Source: Bacteroidales bacterium
Lineage (GTDB): Bacteria > Bacteroidota > Bacteroidia > Bacteroidales > UBA932
Length of the DNA: 64,000 nt
Direction of reading: 5' to 3'
Assembly (NCBI GenBank): GCA_017412645.1
Contig: JAFPWX010000013.1
Span: 1 to 64,000 of the forward strand
Below, piece after piece: positions 45,238-51,903 of the stretch. A program made the translations under genes and the position numbers. The notes under the pieces were generated by a model. That model saw nothing but the letters and a program-made list of their open reading frames with translations. It did no database searches and had not been told where the DNA came from. Numbering within the stretch: the first letter of the stretch is position 1; each line of letters starts with the position of its first letter.

Positions 45238-46590
45238 ATGGCTTATACTCTGCTAATTTTCTTGCCAGCAGCGGCCTGCTTGTTCTGGATAGTCATTCAT
45301 GTGCTGATGGCTTCCAGGACTAGTACGTTTGGATTGTATCTTGTTCTGCTGCTGATAGGACTGGGCGCATTCTTCTGCTATTCATGCTATGATGCGCCGC
45401 TCAGTTCGTGGAAGCTGCTGGATATCTCCAGTATGCTTACCTTGTTATTCGGACCCGCTCTGATTCCCCTGATCTGGATGTATCTGGAGCGCATGAAACC
45501 TGGAGATAAGTACCAGAATCCAATGCAGCTTCTGTGGATTATGGCCCCTGTAGCGCTGTTCACGGGAGCTTTGATGATTCATATGATAGCCGGAGGGGAA
45601 AACATCACCACATTCATGGAGCGCCTGTATACTAACGGCTATTACGCCACTAAAGATATGTACTATGGTACCATAGAATGGTGGTATCACGTGTGGATTG
45701 CTGTGGTAGCCCGTATAGTGCAAGCTATTGAGCTAATCGCGCTTCTGGCGATGTGTATCACAATGTCGTACAGGAACGATTTCAAGACAAAATATCTGCT
45801 GGTCTTCCTCAAAGGAGGCAAAATCAAGCTCAGACAGATCCAGATGCATACCGTAATGTCATTCATTACCCTGTTCTCCGTAAAACTTCTTATGCCCAGG
45901 GTATATCTGGTCTCTCACCCGATTATTCCAGCAGTATTTGGTGTATTGATGGCGTTTTTCGTGTGTGCTCTGAGCTATTTCGCGCTCTTTGGCGACGAAG
46001 TGGATGTCTCTCCGAAAGACCTGTTCTACGCCTGGCGTTTCAATTACAACCGTCTAAATAAGGCAGAAGTTGTGAGCGAAATCATTGGCGAACTTGTGGA
46101 AGATGCAGAAGATGAGGCACTTAAACGCATACGCGAACGGCTTCTTAGTGGAGGAATCGATGTTGAAGATTGGAAGAATGGCAAGATTTCAAAGGAAAAC
46201 GAAACTTCGATAAGTGCAAGTGTATTTGCTGCTGTGGGCGACACGTGGGACGAAAACAGCCTGATGTCCCGCTTCCAGCACCTGATGATAGATGAACAGC
46301 TGTTCCTGCAGCCCAGTCTTACGCTTCAAGACGTTGCAGAAAGGCTTCACAGCAATAAAACTTACATCAGTAAGCTGGTAAACAACACCTATAACCAGGG
46401 ATTCCCGGAACTTATCAATACCTTGAGGGTAGATTACGCTGAACAATATATATTGAAGCACCGCGATGCAAAGCAGGAATCAATTGCGCAGGCTTGCGGA
46501 TTCCTGAGCGCATCCTCATTCAACAGCATATTCAAGAAGATTACCGGTATGACGCCCAAGGTATGGGCAGCTAGCAAGGACAACAAATGA
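45238..46590 (+). CDS. Membrane-anchored AraC-family regulator
   Basis: 450 residues. About seven hydrophobic helices (residues 1-265: MAYTLLIFLPAAACLFWIVI to IIPAVFGVLMAFFVCALSYF), a charged cytoplasmic linker (about 270-350) and a C-terminal AraC-type double helix-turn-helix (about 355-450: LTLQDVAERLHSNKTYISKLVN; IAQACGFLSASSFNSIFKKITG). The domain order suggests a one-component sensor that reads a membrane or envelope signal. It sits with a fimbrillin gene upstream and a CheY-like gene downstream (ATGA overlap), divergent from the fimbrial operon it probably controls. Confidence 0.85.
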   Translation: MAYTLLIFLPAAACLFWIVIHVLMASRTSTFGLYLVLLLIGLGAFFCYSCYDAPLSSWKLLDISSMLTLLFGPALIPLIWMYLERMKPGDKYQNPMQLLWIMAPVALFTGALMIHMIAGGENITTFMERLYTNGYYATKDMYYGTIEWWYHVWIAVVARIVQAIELIALLAMCITMSYRNDFKTKYLLVFLKGGKIKLRQIQMHTVMSFITLFSVKLLMPRVYLVSHPIIPAVFGVLMAFFVCALSYFALFGDEVDVSPKDLFYAWRFNYNRLNKAEVVSEIIGELVEDAEDEALKRIRERLLSGGIDVEDWKNGKISKENETSISASVFAAVGDTWDENSLMSRFQHLMIDEQLFLQPSLTLQDVAERLHSNKTYISKLVNNTYNQGFPELINTLRVDYAEQYILKHRDAKQESIAQACGFLSASSFNSIFKKITGMTPKVWAASKDNK

Positions 46591-46976
46591 ACAACTACAG
46601 GATACTGATTGTAGACGACGTTCCAGTCAATAACTTACTGGTAGAGAAGATGTTAGGACGCTACAAGTTCAACATGCGCAGCGTCTGCAACGGAAAGGAG
46701 TGCATGGACGCGGTAGAAACTGAGAAACCAAACCTGATACTGCTGGATCTAATGATGCCGGTTATGGACGGATTTCAGGTGCTGAAAGAAATCAAAGGCA
46801 ACCCTGAACTGGCAGATATAAAAGTAGTCGTTTTGTCCGCACTTAACACAAACGAAGACATCGTAAAGGCCTATAATCTGGGCGCAAACGACTTTATCAC
46901 GAAGCCAATAATACTGGAAAAGCTGATTAACAGCGTTTCCAACCAACTGAATATTAAAGACTTAGCGAAGAATTGA
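46587..46976 (+). CDS. Stand-alone response-regulator receiver
   Basis: 129-residue CheY-like receiver. RILIVDDVPVN gives the acidic pair, LILLDLMMPVMDGF the phospho-Asp (Asp54), VVVLSALNT the Ser/Thr, and DFITKPI the Lys. No output domain. The ATG overlaps the AraC gene stop. No histidine kinase lies next to it, so either a distant kinase phosphorylates it or it signals by binding the AraC protein. Confidence 0.9.
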   Translation: MNNYRILIVDDVPVNNLLVEKMLGRYKFNMRSVCNGKECMDAVETEKPNLILLDLMMPVMDGFQVLKEIKGNPELADIKVVVLSALNTNEDIVKAYNLGANDFITKPIILEKLINSVSNQLNIKDLAKN

Positions 46977-47024
46977 GCGGGACTGTTACAAAATCTCATA
47001 TATTAGGTTTTGTAACATCGCTCG
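46976..47024. terminator. Long bidirectional hairpin between converging regulators
   Basis: GAGCG and GTTACAAAA pair with TTTTGTAAC and CGCTC (46976-47024), enclosing 13 nt, with a small internal bulge. It begins at the receiver stop codon and contains the last nine codons and stop of the gene at 46996-47967, so it serves as terminator for both and as coding sequence for one. Confidence 0.75.
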
Positions 47025-47967
47025 GGGTGTAGCCAAAGTATTCTTTAAAGGCACTCGAGAAATAAGAGGCGGAAGAAAAGCCGCAGGCAGCATAAACATC
47101 ACTCACAGGGAGGCCTTCACGAAGCATCGTGAGGGCCTTTTCCATACGGGCCTTTTTGAGGATCATTTTGGGTGCCGGAGCGCCTGCCTCTTTTAGTTTA
47201 CGGTTGAGATGTACACGGGTAATACCAAGGGCATCCGCAAGCGTTTCCACTGAATATCCAGGATCTGTGAAATTCGCGGCCACAAGCTCCTCTACGCGGG
47301 CCACGAAGCCAGGATTTGGAACGATTTGGGGCTCATCAGCGTGAGATTCGGGAGATACAGCGTGAGACACAGTGGGAGATTCGTGTGACTCGACAGGCTC
47401 TGCGGGCTTCTTGGATACTGTTTCACCGACCTCAAGCGGCACTTTAGGTTCTGATTTCTTGAGAATTGGCAACTGCTTGCCCAGAACGAAGTATATAACC
47501 ACCCCACAAAGTAGGATGATAATCACCCAATATGGCCAGGTAGGGTGATTCCGGTAGGAAGTAGGTAGATCCTGAACAGGAATACTGTCATTATCTTCCT
47601 TTGCTTGCGCTTCGAACAGCACATCCCCAGGCACTTCCTGTTGTAATTTAAAGCCGGAGAGTGTAGTATAAGAATATACGTCCCCGCGCGCGTCCTTCAT
47701 ATAGAGGGTTCCATTGGCGCTGAATGCCAGTGAAGCTATCGAGTCACAAGGGAAGTCTCCGGTAGCAGAAGAGTAGTGGAAGGTGCGTCCGGTAGACCCC
47801 AAACGAATCAGTCCATGAGACTCGGTCGCAATCCAAAGAGATCCGTCCTGAGGGCTGATTGTAGAAAATGTAACGTCTTTAGAATTTGAAACAATTCCCC
47901 TTTCTGCCATAGCACAGAGGGGTGTCGCCAGCATGAGAGCGGCAACTATTAGCCCTTTGCACCTCAT
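46996..47967 (-). CDS. Membrane AraC regulator with remnant sensor propeller
   Basis: 323 residues. Signal-like N-terminus, about 110 periplasmic residues that contain one or two Reg_prop-type blades (DGSLWIATESHGLIRLG; NGTLYMKDARGDVYSY), one transmembrane helix (about 143-165, WPYWVIIILLCGVVIYFVLG), a Pro/Ser/Glu-rich linker and an AraC helix-turn-helix (about 220-320: YSVETLADALGITRVHLNRKL; VSDVYAACGFSSASYFSSAF). It resembles a hybrid two-component system stripped of most of the propeller, the kinase and the receiver. Coupled by ATGA to the upstream OmpA-repeat gene. Confidence 0.75.
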   Translation of the reverse strand: MRCKGLIVAALMLATPLCAMAERGIVSNSKDVTFSTISPQDGSLWIATESHGLIRLGSTGRTFHYSSATGDFPCDSIASLAFSANGTLYMKDARGDVYSYTTLSGFKLQQEVPGDVLFEAQAKEDNDSIPVQDLPTSYRNHPTWPYWVIIILLCGVVIYFVLGKQLPILKKSEPKVPLEVGETVSKKPAEPVESHESPTVSHAVSPESHADEPQIVPNPGFVARVEELVAANFTDPGYSVETLADALGITRVHLNRKLKEAGAPAPKMILKKARMEKALTMLREGLPVSDVYAACGFSSASYFSSAFKEYFGYTPSDVTKPNI

Positions 47968-49016
47968 AGAGATATTTTAACGCAGCGGAGATTCCCCATC
48001 CATTCGGACACCAGTCCGGCCCAAGTGCGACCGCCGTTCAGGCTCTGGAGTTTCTCCTCACGAGCGGCCGCGTCGAGAGAAGAGTCGGCAAGAATGTCGA
48101 GCACTTCTTGTTTGTCGGCTCCGGAGTAGCCGGACTCGACGACTTCGCGCAGTCCGTCCCAGTTTTCTTCACGAGTGCGCACAGTTATCCTGTCGGACGG
48201 GACGCCCAACTCGACAAGAAGATTTTTCACGGATTCAGCTCTTCGACCGGCGAGCACCTTGTTCCAGGAGACTCGGCCTTCAGGTGAAGCGAAGGCGTCG
48301 AGATAAATGACATCCGGAGGAGCGTTACTGTTAATTGCAGCGGTTAGCGCTTCGATCTGTACAGGGTTGTCGAGGCAGAATTTGTCCACCTGAGTGCTGC
48401 CTACTGCGAATTTTACCGATAATTCAGGCTTCCCTGAACTCTCTGAGAATTGAATATTCGACTTCGGAGCTGTGGACACCACGGTGCGACGCACTCTCGT
48501 GAAGCAATTCCAGAGGAGTTCGTCCCACACTACACCGCCCCAAAGATCCTGAAGTTTTTCCTCTTTGTCGGGGATGTTACTCTGAAGAATCTGAAGTGCT
48601 TCGTCTTTCCAAGGTTGGGAAGAGCGGCGGACATAAGCGATTGCGGGAGCCCAGTCTTCGGCGACATTGTCTATGGCCACGAGTGAATCCGGCAGTTCCG
48701 GCCAGATCTCCTTGAGAAGATTGAGCGTACTTTGAGAACGACGCTCGGCAAGACGCTGATTCCAATTGTAGCTGCCTTCGGGTGAAGAGTAGGAGCGGAT
48801 GCAGATTTTGGAGGCCTCGCCGTTTTTGACTGAAGCGACCATTCCCTCAAGCGCTGAACGATCAGCAGCCGAGACGAGATCCCCGGCGGAAGTGCCGGTT
48901 TTTCCCACCTTATATATAATAGAGACTCCGGAGGCGGAAGCGCTCTCACAGAACAGGCCCAAACCCAGCGTTGCCGCCAGAATTGCCCAGAACTTTATGA
49001 GAGACTTCCTTATCAT
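47964..49016 (-). CDS. Exported protein with two OmpA-like repeats
   Basis: 350 residues with a signal peptide (to about residue 28). Two modules, about 32-180 and 195-345, each with the turn SSPEGSYNWNQRLAERRSQS or ASPEGRVSWNKVLAGRRAES and a later EEKLQ(D/S)L. The same modules build the large protein at 40697-43726, but no barrel follows here. It is first in the unit with the membrane AraC regulator and may deliver the periplasmic signal to it. Confidence 0.75.
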   Translation of the reverse strand: MIRKSLIKFWAILAATLGLGLFCESASASGVSIIYKVGKTGTSAGDLVSAADRSALEGMVASVKNGEASKICIRSYSSPEGSYNWNQRLAERRSQSTLNLLKEIWPELPDSLVAIDNVAEDWAPAIAYVRRSSQPWKDEALQILQSNIPDKEEKLQDLWGGVVWDELLWNCFTRVRRTVVSTAPKSNIQFSESSGKPELSVKFAVGSTQVDKFCLDNPVQIEALTAAINSNAPPDVIYLDAFASPEGRVSWNKVLAGRRAESVKNLLVELGVPSDRITVRTREENWDGLREVVESGYSGADKQEVLDILADSSLDAAAREEKLQSLNGGRTWAGLVSEWMGNLRCVKISL

Positions 49017-49031
49017 AGAAAATGTAACCTA

Positions 49032-49080
49032 CAAATGTAATAAAATTATTTTGCTTTTTTGCAAAAGCGTTGTATCTTTG
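49032..49080. promoter_or_regulatory. Divergent promoters of the OmpA-repeat unit and tRNA-Gln
   Basis: Minus strand: TACATTTG (49032-49039) with TTTG (49062-49065) 22 bp upstream, 15 nt before the ATG at 49016. Plus strand: TATCTTTG (49073-49080) with TTG (49051-49053) 19 bp upstream, 24 nt before the tRNA. The two promoters interleave. Confidence 0.65.
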
Positions 49081-49104
49081 CAGTCCCAAATTTGAAATAC
49101 CCAT

Positions 49105-49175
49105 TGAGATATGGTGTAATGGTAGCACTACAGATTCTGGCTCTGTCAGTGAGGGTTCGAATCCTTCTATCTCAA
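49105..49175 (+). tRNA. tRNA-Gln (anticodon CTG)
   Basis: 71 nt without encoded CCA. Acceptor TGAGATA/TATCTCA with the weak T1-A72 pair usual for tRNA-Gln, D arm GTG/CAC, anticodon stem ACAGA/TCTGT with loop TTCTGGC giving CTG, T arm GAGGG-TTCGAAT-CCTTC. Reads CAG. Confidence 0.93.
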
Positions 49176-49351
49176 CAATTTTGCAGCCGGGCGCTGTAGC
49201 GCCTGGTTTTTTGTGCCAGAGAGCGTTGAAAGCTTGCTTTCATAAGCGATATCTGGCACAAAAAAGCAAAGTCGGCGAAGCCGACGGGGCTGCAAAATTT
49301 GCAAGCCCGCCGCAGGCGGCTAGGATAGCGCTCGAAGAGCGGAATCCTTCC
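49176..49351. repeat. Hairpin-dense spacer between two tRNAs
   Basis: Outer 12-bp inverted repeat AATTTTGCAGCC (49177-49188) / GGCTGCAAAATT (49288-49299). Inside it: GGCGCT/AGCGCC (49190-49203), a 14-bp repeat TTTTTTGTGCCAGA (49207-49220) / TCTGGCACAAAAAA (49252-49265) that encloses TGAAAGC/GCTTTCA, and GTCGGC-gaa-GCCGAC (49271-49285). Beyond it: CCGCC-gca-GGCGG (49307-49319) and CGCTC-gaa-GAGCG (49329-49341). It could fold as a multi-branched RNA or a cruciform. Confidence 0.8.
49189..49212 (+). terminator. Terminator after tRNA-Gln
   Basis: GGCGCT-gt-AGCGCC stem followed by TGG and six T. First hairpin of the spacer element. Confidence 0.75.
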
Positions 49352-49368
49352 AAAGCGCGGGTAGTGAT

Positions 49369-49445
49369 GGCGAGGTAGCTCAGCTGGTTAGAGCGTCGGA
49401 TTCATAATCCGGAGGTCGTGGGATCATGCCCCACTCTCGCTACCA
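49369..49445 (+). tRNA. tRNA-Met (anticodon CAT) with unusual T loop
   Basis: Acceptor GGCGAGG/TCTCGCT, D arm, anticodon stem TCGGA/TCCGG with loop TTCATAA, T stem GTGGG/CCCAC, CCA encoded. The T loop reads ATCATGC where TTCRANY is expected, so T54 and A58 are swapped to A54 and T58. The body looks like elongator Met; an Ile tRNA with modified CAT cannot be excluded. No initiator-type three G-C anticodon pairs. Confidence 0.88.
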
Positions 49446-49480
49446 AACGCCAACATTTCATAATACTCTATATATCCGAA

Positions 49481-49505
49481 ACTGCCCTCCGAGGCGGTTT
49501 TTTTT
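49481..49505 (+). terminator. Terminator after tRNA-Met
   Basis: ACTGCC (49481-49486) pairs with GGCGGT (49493-49498), one G-T pair, followed by eight T. It directly precedes the ispF -7 element. Confidence 0.85.
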
Positions 49506-49506
49506 G

Positions 49507-49514
49507 TACCTTTG
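49507..49514 (+). promoter_or_regulatory. -7 element of ispF
   Basis: TACCTTTG ending 5 nt before the ATG at 49520. Confidence 0.55.
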
Positions 49515-49519
49515 CGGAT

Positions 49520-49996
49520 ATGGAATTCAGAATCGGACAAGGATACGACGTGCACCGCATCGAGGAAGGCCTTCCCATGTGGCTGGCCGGGGTGCAAGTG
49601 CCGTGCGACCGCGGTTTCGTCGCCCATTCAGACGGCGATGTGGCCATTCACGCACTCTGCGACGCCCTGCTGGGTGCTGCCGCTCTTGGCGACATCGGCA
49701 AACTCTTCCCGGATACCTCAGACGAATGGAAGGATGCCGATAGCAAGGAGCTGCTACGTATAGTAATGGAACGCGTGCGCGAGAAGGGCTGGGAGGTGTC
49801 GAACGTGGATGTCACCATCGCCCTTCAGTCACCCAAAATCGGCTCTCTGGTGCCGCGTATGCGGGATGTGATCGCCTCAGTGATGGACATCGAGAAGGAC
49901 CAGGTGAGCGTGAAGGCGACCACTACCGAAAAGCTCGGATTCGTGGGTCGCGGAGAGGGTTGCGAATGTTGGGCCGTAGCACTTCTTCACAGGTAG
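49520..49996 (+). CDS. ispF: 2-C-methyl-D-erythritol 2,4-cyclodiphosphate synthase
   Basis: 158 residues, the usual IspF length. It cyclises CDP-methylerythritol 2-phosphate in the MEP isoprenoid pathway. Zinc and substrate motifs are visible: RIGQGYDVHRIEEG, GFVAHSDGDVAIHALCDALLGAAALGDIGKLFPD, and the end KATTTEKLGFVGRGEGCECWAVALL. The start MEFRIGQGYD fits the family, and the ATG lies 5 nt after a -7 element; longer frames upstream run through tRNA-Met. No MEP neighbours. Confidence 0.97.
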   Translation: MEFRIGQGYDVHRIEEGLPMWLAGVQVPCDRGFVAHSDGDVAIHALCDALLGAAALGDIGKLFPDTSDEWKDADSKELLRIVMERVREKGWEVSNVDVTIALQSPKIGSLVPRMRDVIASVMDIEKDQVSVKATTTEKLGFVGRGEGCECWAVALLHR

Positions 49997-50028
49997 AGCC
50001 TTGCTTCTTAAAATTTTTTAATATTTCC

Positions 50029-50059
50029 TTTGCTTTTTCGGCTATTTTGCCTACCTTTG
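50029..50059 (+). promoter_or_regulatory. Promoter of the small lipoprotein gene
   Basis: TTTG (50029-50032) and TACCTTTG (50052-50059), spacing 19 bp. The roughly 45-nt leader holds a hairpin GCAGA-ggatt-TCTGC (50064-50078). Confidence 0.75.
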
Positions 50060-50110
50060 TAAAGCAGAGGATTTCTGCATGATAATTAACTAGTTATAAT
50101 CATTACAGCT

Positions 50111-50344
50111 ATGAAGAAGATTTATGTCATTCTCGCCGTTGCAGCTCTCATGATCTGCGCCGCATCCTGCGGAAACAAGAAGGCCAACAAGGAAGCTGAA
50201 CCCGCCGCCGTTGAGGCTGCCGCTCCCGCTGCCGAGGCTGAGCCCACCGTTAAGGACGCTGCCCAGGAAGCCGCTGAAGATGTCGCCAAGACCGCCATCT
50301 CCACCGCTGCTGATAAGGCAAAGGACGCTATCAAGAACAACTAA
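50111..50344 (+). CDS. Small Ala/Glu-rich lipoprotein
   Basis: 77 residues. Lipoprotein signal ending AASC (Cys20), then a mature part made almost only of Ala, Glu, Lys and Asp, predicted to be one long helix (KDAAQEAAEDVAKTAISTAADKAKDAIKNN). It resembles abundant small Lpp-like or entericidin-like lipoproteins in composition only. Monocistronic, with its own promoter and terminator. Function unknown. Confidence 0.75.
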   Translation: MKKIYVILAVAALMICAASCGNKKANKEAEPAAVEAAAPAAEAEPTVKDAAQEAAEDVAKTAISTAADKAKDAIKNN

Positions 50345-50369
50345 TCTGTTCCTGCACAGCAAAAAGAAG

Positions 50370-50393
50370 CCGACTCAAGGAGCCGGTTTTTTT
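50370..50393 (+). terminator. Terminator of the small lipoprotein gene
   Basis: CCGACTC (50370-50376) and GAGCCGG (50380-50386) pair with one mismatch around AAG, followed by seven T. Confidence 0.88.
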
Positions 50394-50415
50394 GTGCCTT
50401 TTCCTAAGGCCGACG

Positions 50416-51879
50416 CTATTTGAAGAGCTTTTTGACGAGTTCGGGCACGTCGGCCACGCGAACGACCTTCACGCCGCCTGAGCTGGCAGGACTGCCTGTC
50501 TCCTTGCCGACGCCGGCATCTTCCGTCTTCTCGAAAGCGCTCACGAAGATACGTTTGAAGCCCAGCCTTGCCGCTTCGGCGATGCGACGCTGGCACTGGG
50601 CGACCGGTCGAATCTCCCCGCTGAGGCCCACTTCGCCGGCGAAGCAGACGTCGGCCGGAATGGCGAAATCGAAGTTGCTGGAGAGCACCGCGCACACTAC
50701 CGCCAAATCGGCTGCCGGGTCGCTCACTTTGAGGCCGCCGGCCATGTTCAGGAAGACGTCTTTCGCGGCCAGATGGAAGCCGGCGCGCTTTTCAAGTACC
50801 GCCAGAAGCATATTCAGGCGCCTCGTATCGAAGCCGGTGGCGCTGCGCTGGGCGGTGCCGTAGACGGCCGACGAAACCAGGGCCTGCACTTCGAACAGCA
50901 GAGGACGGGTGCCGTCGAGCGTGGCGCAGATGGCCGTGCCGCTCAGGCCCGCCTCGTGCATGGGGATGAGGAGTTCGGAAGGGTTCTTGACCTCTCTTAG
51001 CCCGCTGCCAGTCATCTCGAAAACCGCTATTTCCGAGGTGCTGCCGAAGCGGTTCTTGATGCTGCGGAGGATGCGGTAGCTGCCGCGGTTCTCGCCTTCG
51101 AACTGAAGGACTGCGTCGACAATATGCTCGAGGATTTTTGGGCCGGCGATGTAGCCGTCTTTGGTGATATGGCCGATGAGAATGACAGGAACGCCGGATT
51201 CTTTTGCGAAACGCAGGAGTTCGGCAGCCACTTCCTTGATCTGGGAGACGCTGCCGGGAGTGGAGTCCACCGCCTCGGAGTACATGGTCTGGACCGAGTC
51301 GACGATCATGAGATCGGGATGACTTGCCGAGGCTTCGGCGATGATGTCTTCGATGAGGGTTTCGCAGAAGATGTCGATGTTCGGTTCGACGGGGGCTTGG
51401 CTTGCCGGCGCGGCTTCGACGGGTAGGGCGGCGGCAAGGCGCTCGGCACGCATCTTGACCTGTTTAGCGCTCTCTTCACCGGTGACATAGAGGGTGCGGA
51501 GTCCGGGGTTGGCGAGGGGAATCTGCAGACTGAGCGTGCTCTTGCCGATGCCGGGTTCGCCACCTATGAGCACCAGGGAACCGGGGACGATGCCGCCGCC
51601 GAGGAGACGGTCGACTTCGGGCATACCGAGGGAAAGGCGGTCTTCTTTGCGATAGTCTATCTCTTTGAGTTTGAGCGGCTTTCGATTGTTGTCGTTGGTG
51701 TTGCCAACGGTGCGGGCAACCCTGGATGCCTTCGATCCGCGACCTGCCTTGGCAGCGCTTGGCTGCACCTCCATCTCCTTCATTGTATTCCATTCGCCAC
51801 ACGCCGGACAACGCCCGAGGAACTGCGGAAATTCATTTCCGCAGGAGGTGCAATACCATACAGTTTTCGCCTTTGCCAT
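50416..51879 (-). CDS. radA: DNA repair protein RadA
   Basis: 487 residues. N-terminal C4 zinc finger (WYCTSCGNEFPQFLGRCPACGEW), RecA-like ATPase with Walker A GGEPGIGKST, Walker B LMIVDSVQTM, the RadA-specific SIKNRFGS motif and a C-terminal Lon-like domain. It helps branch migration during recombinational repair. The ATG at 51879 is 7 nt after TATATTTG. It converges on the small lipoprotein gene. Confidence 0.97.
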   Translation of the reverse strand: MAKAKTVWYCTSCGNEFPQFLGRCPACGEWNTMKEMEVQPSAAKAGRGSKASRVARTVGNTNDNNRKPLKLKEIDYRKEDRLSLGMPEVDRLLGGGIVPGSLVLIGGEPGIGKSTLSLQIPLANPGLRTLYVTGEESAKQVKMRAERLAAALPVEAAPASQAPVEPNIDIFCETLIEDIIAEASASHPDLMIVDSVQTMYSEAVDSTPGSVSQIKEVAAELLRFAKESGVPVILIGHITKDGYIAGPKILEHIVDAVLQFEGENRGSYRILRSIKNRFGSTSEIAVFEMTGSGLREVKNPSELLIPMHEAGLSGTAICATLDGTRPLLFEVQALVSSAVYGTAQRSATGFDTRRLNMLLAVLEKRAGFHLAAKDVFLNMAGGLKVSDPAADLAVVCAVLSSNFDFAIPADVCFAGEVGLSGEIRPVAQCQRRIAEAARLGFKRIFVSAFEKTEDAGVGKETGSPASSGGVKVVRVADVPELVKKLFK

Positions 51880-51886
51880 ATCACTA

Positions 51887-51894
51887 CAAATATA
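51887..51894 (-). promoter_or_regulatory. -7 element of radA
   Basis: TATATTTG on the minus strand, 7 nt before the radA ATG; lies 9 bp beyond the apbE stop. Confidence 0.65.
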
Positions 51895-51903
51895 GCGAAA
51901 ATA

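Noticed and set aside
49070..49378. Open frame across tRNA-Gln and the spacer
   Set aside because: It translates a tRNA and its terminator; such frames next to tRNAs are artefacts.
49105..49445. Integration (att) site at the tRNAs
   Set aside because: No integrase gene and no direct repeat of a tRNA 3' end was found nearby.
49418..49519. Longer N-terminus of IspF
   Set aside because: The added residues come from the tRNA-Met 3' end and its terminator, and the -7 element lies inside it.
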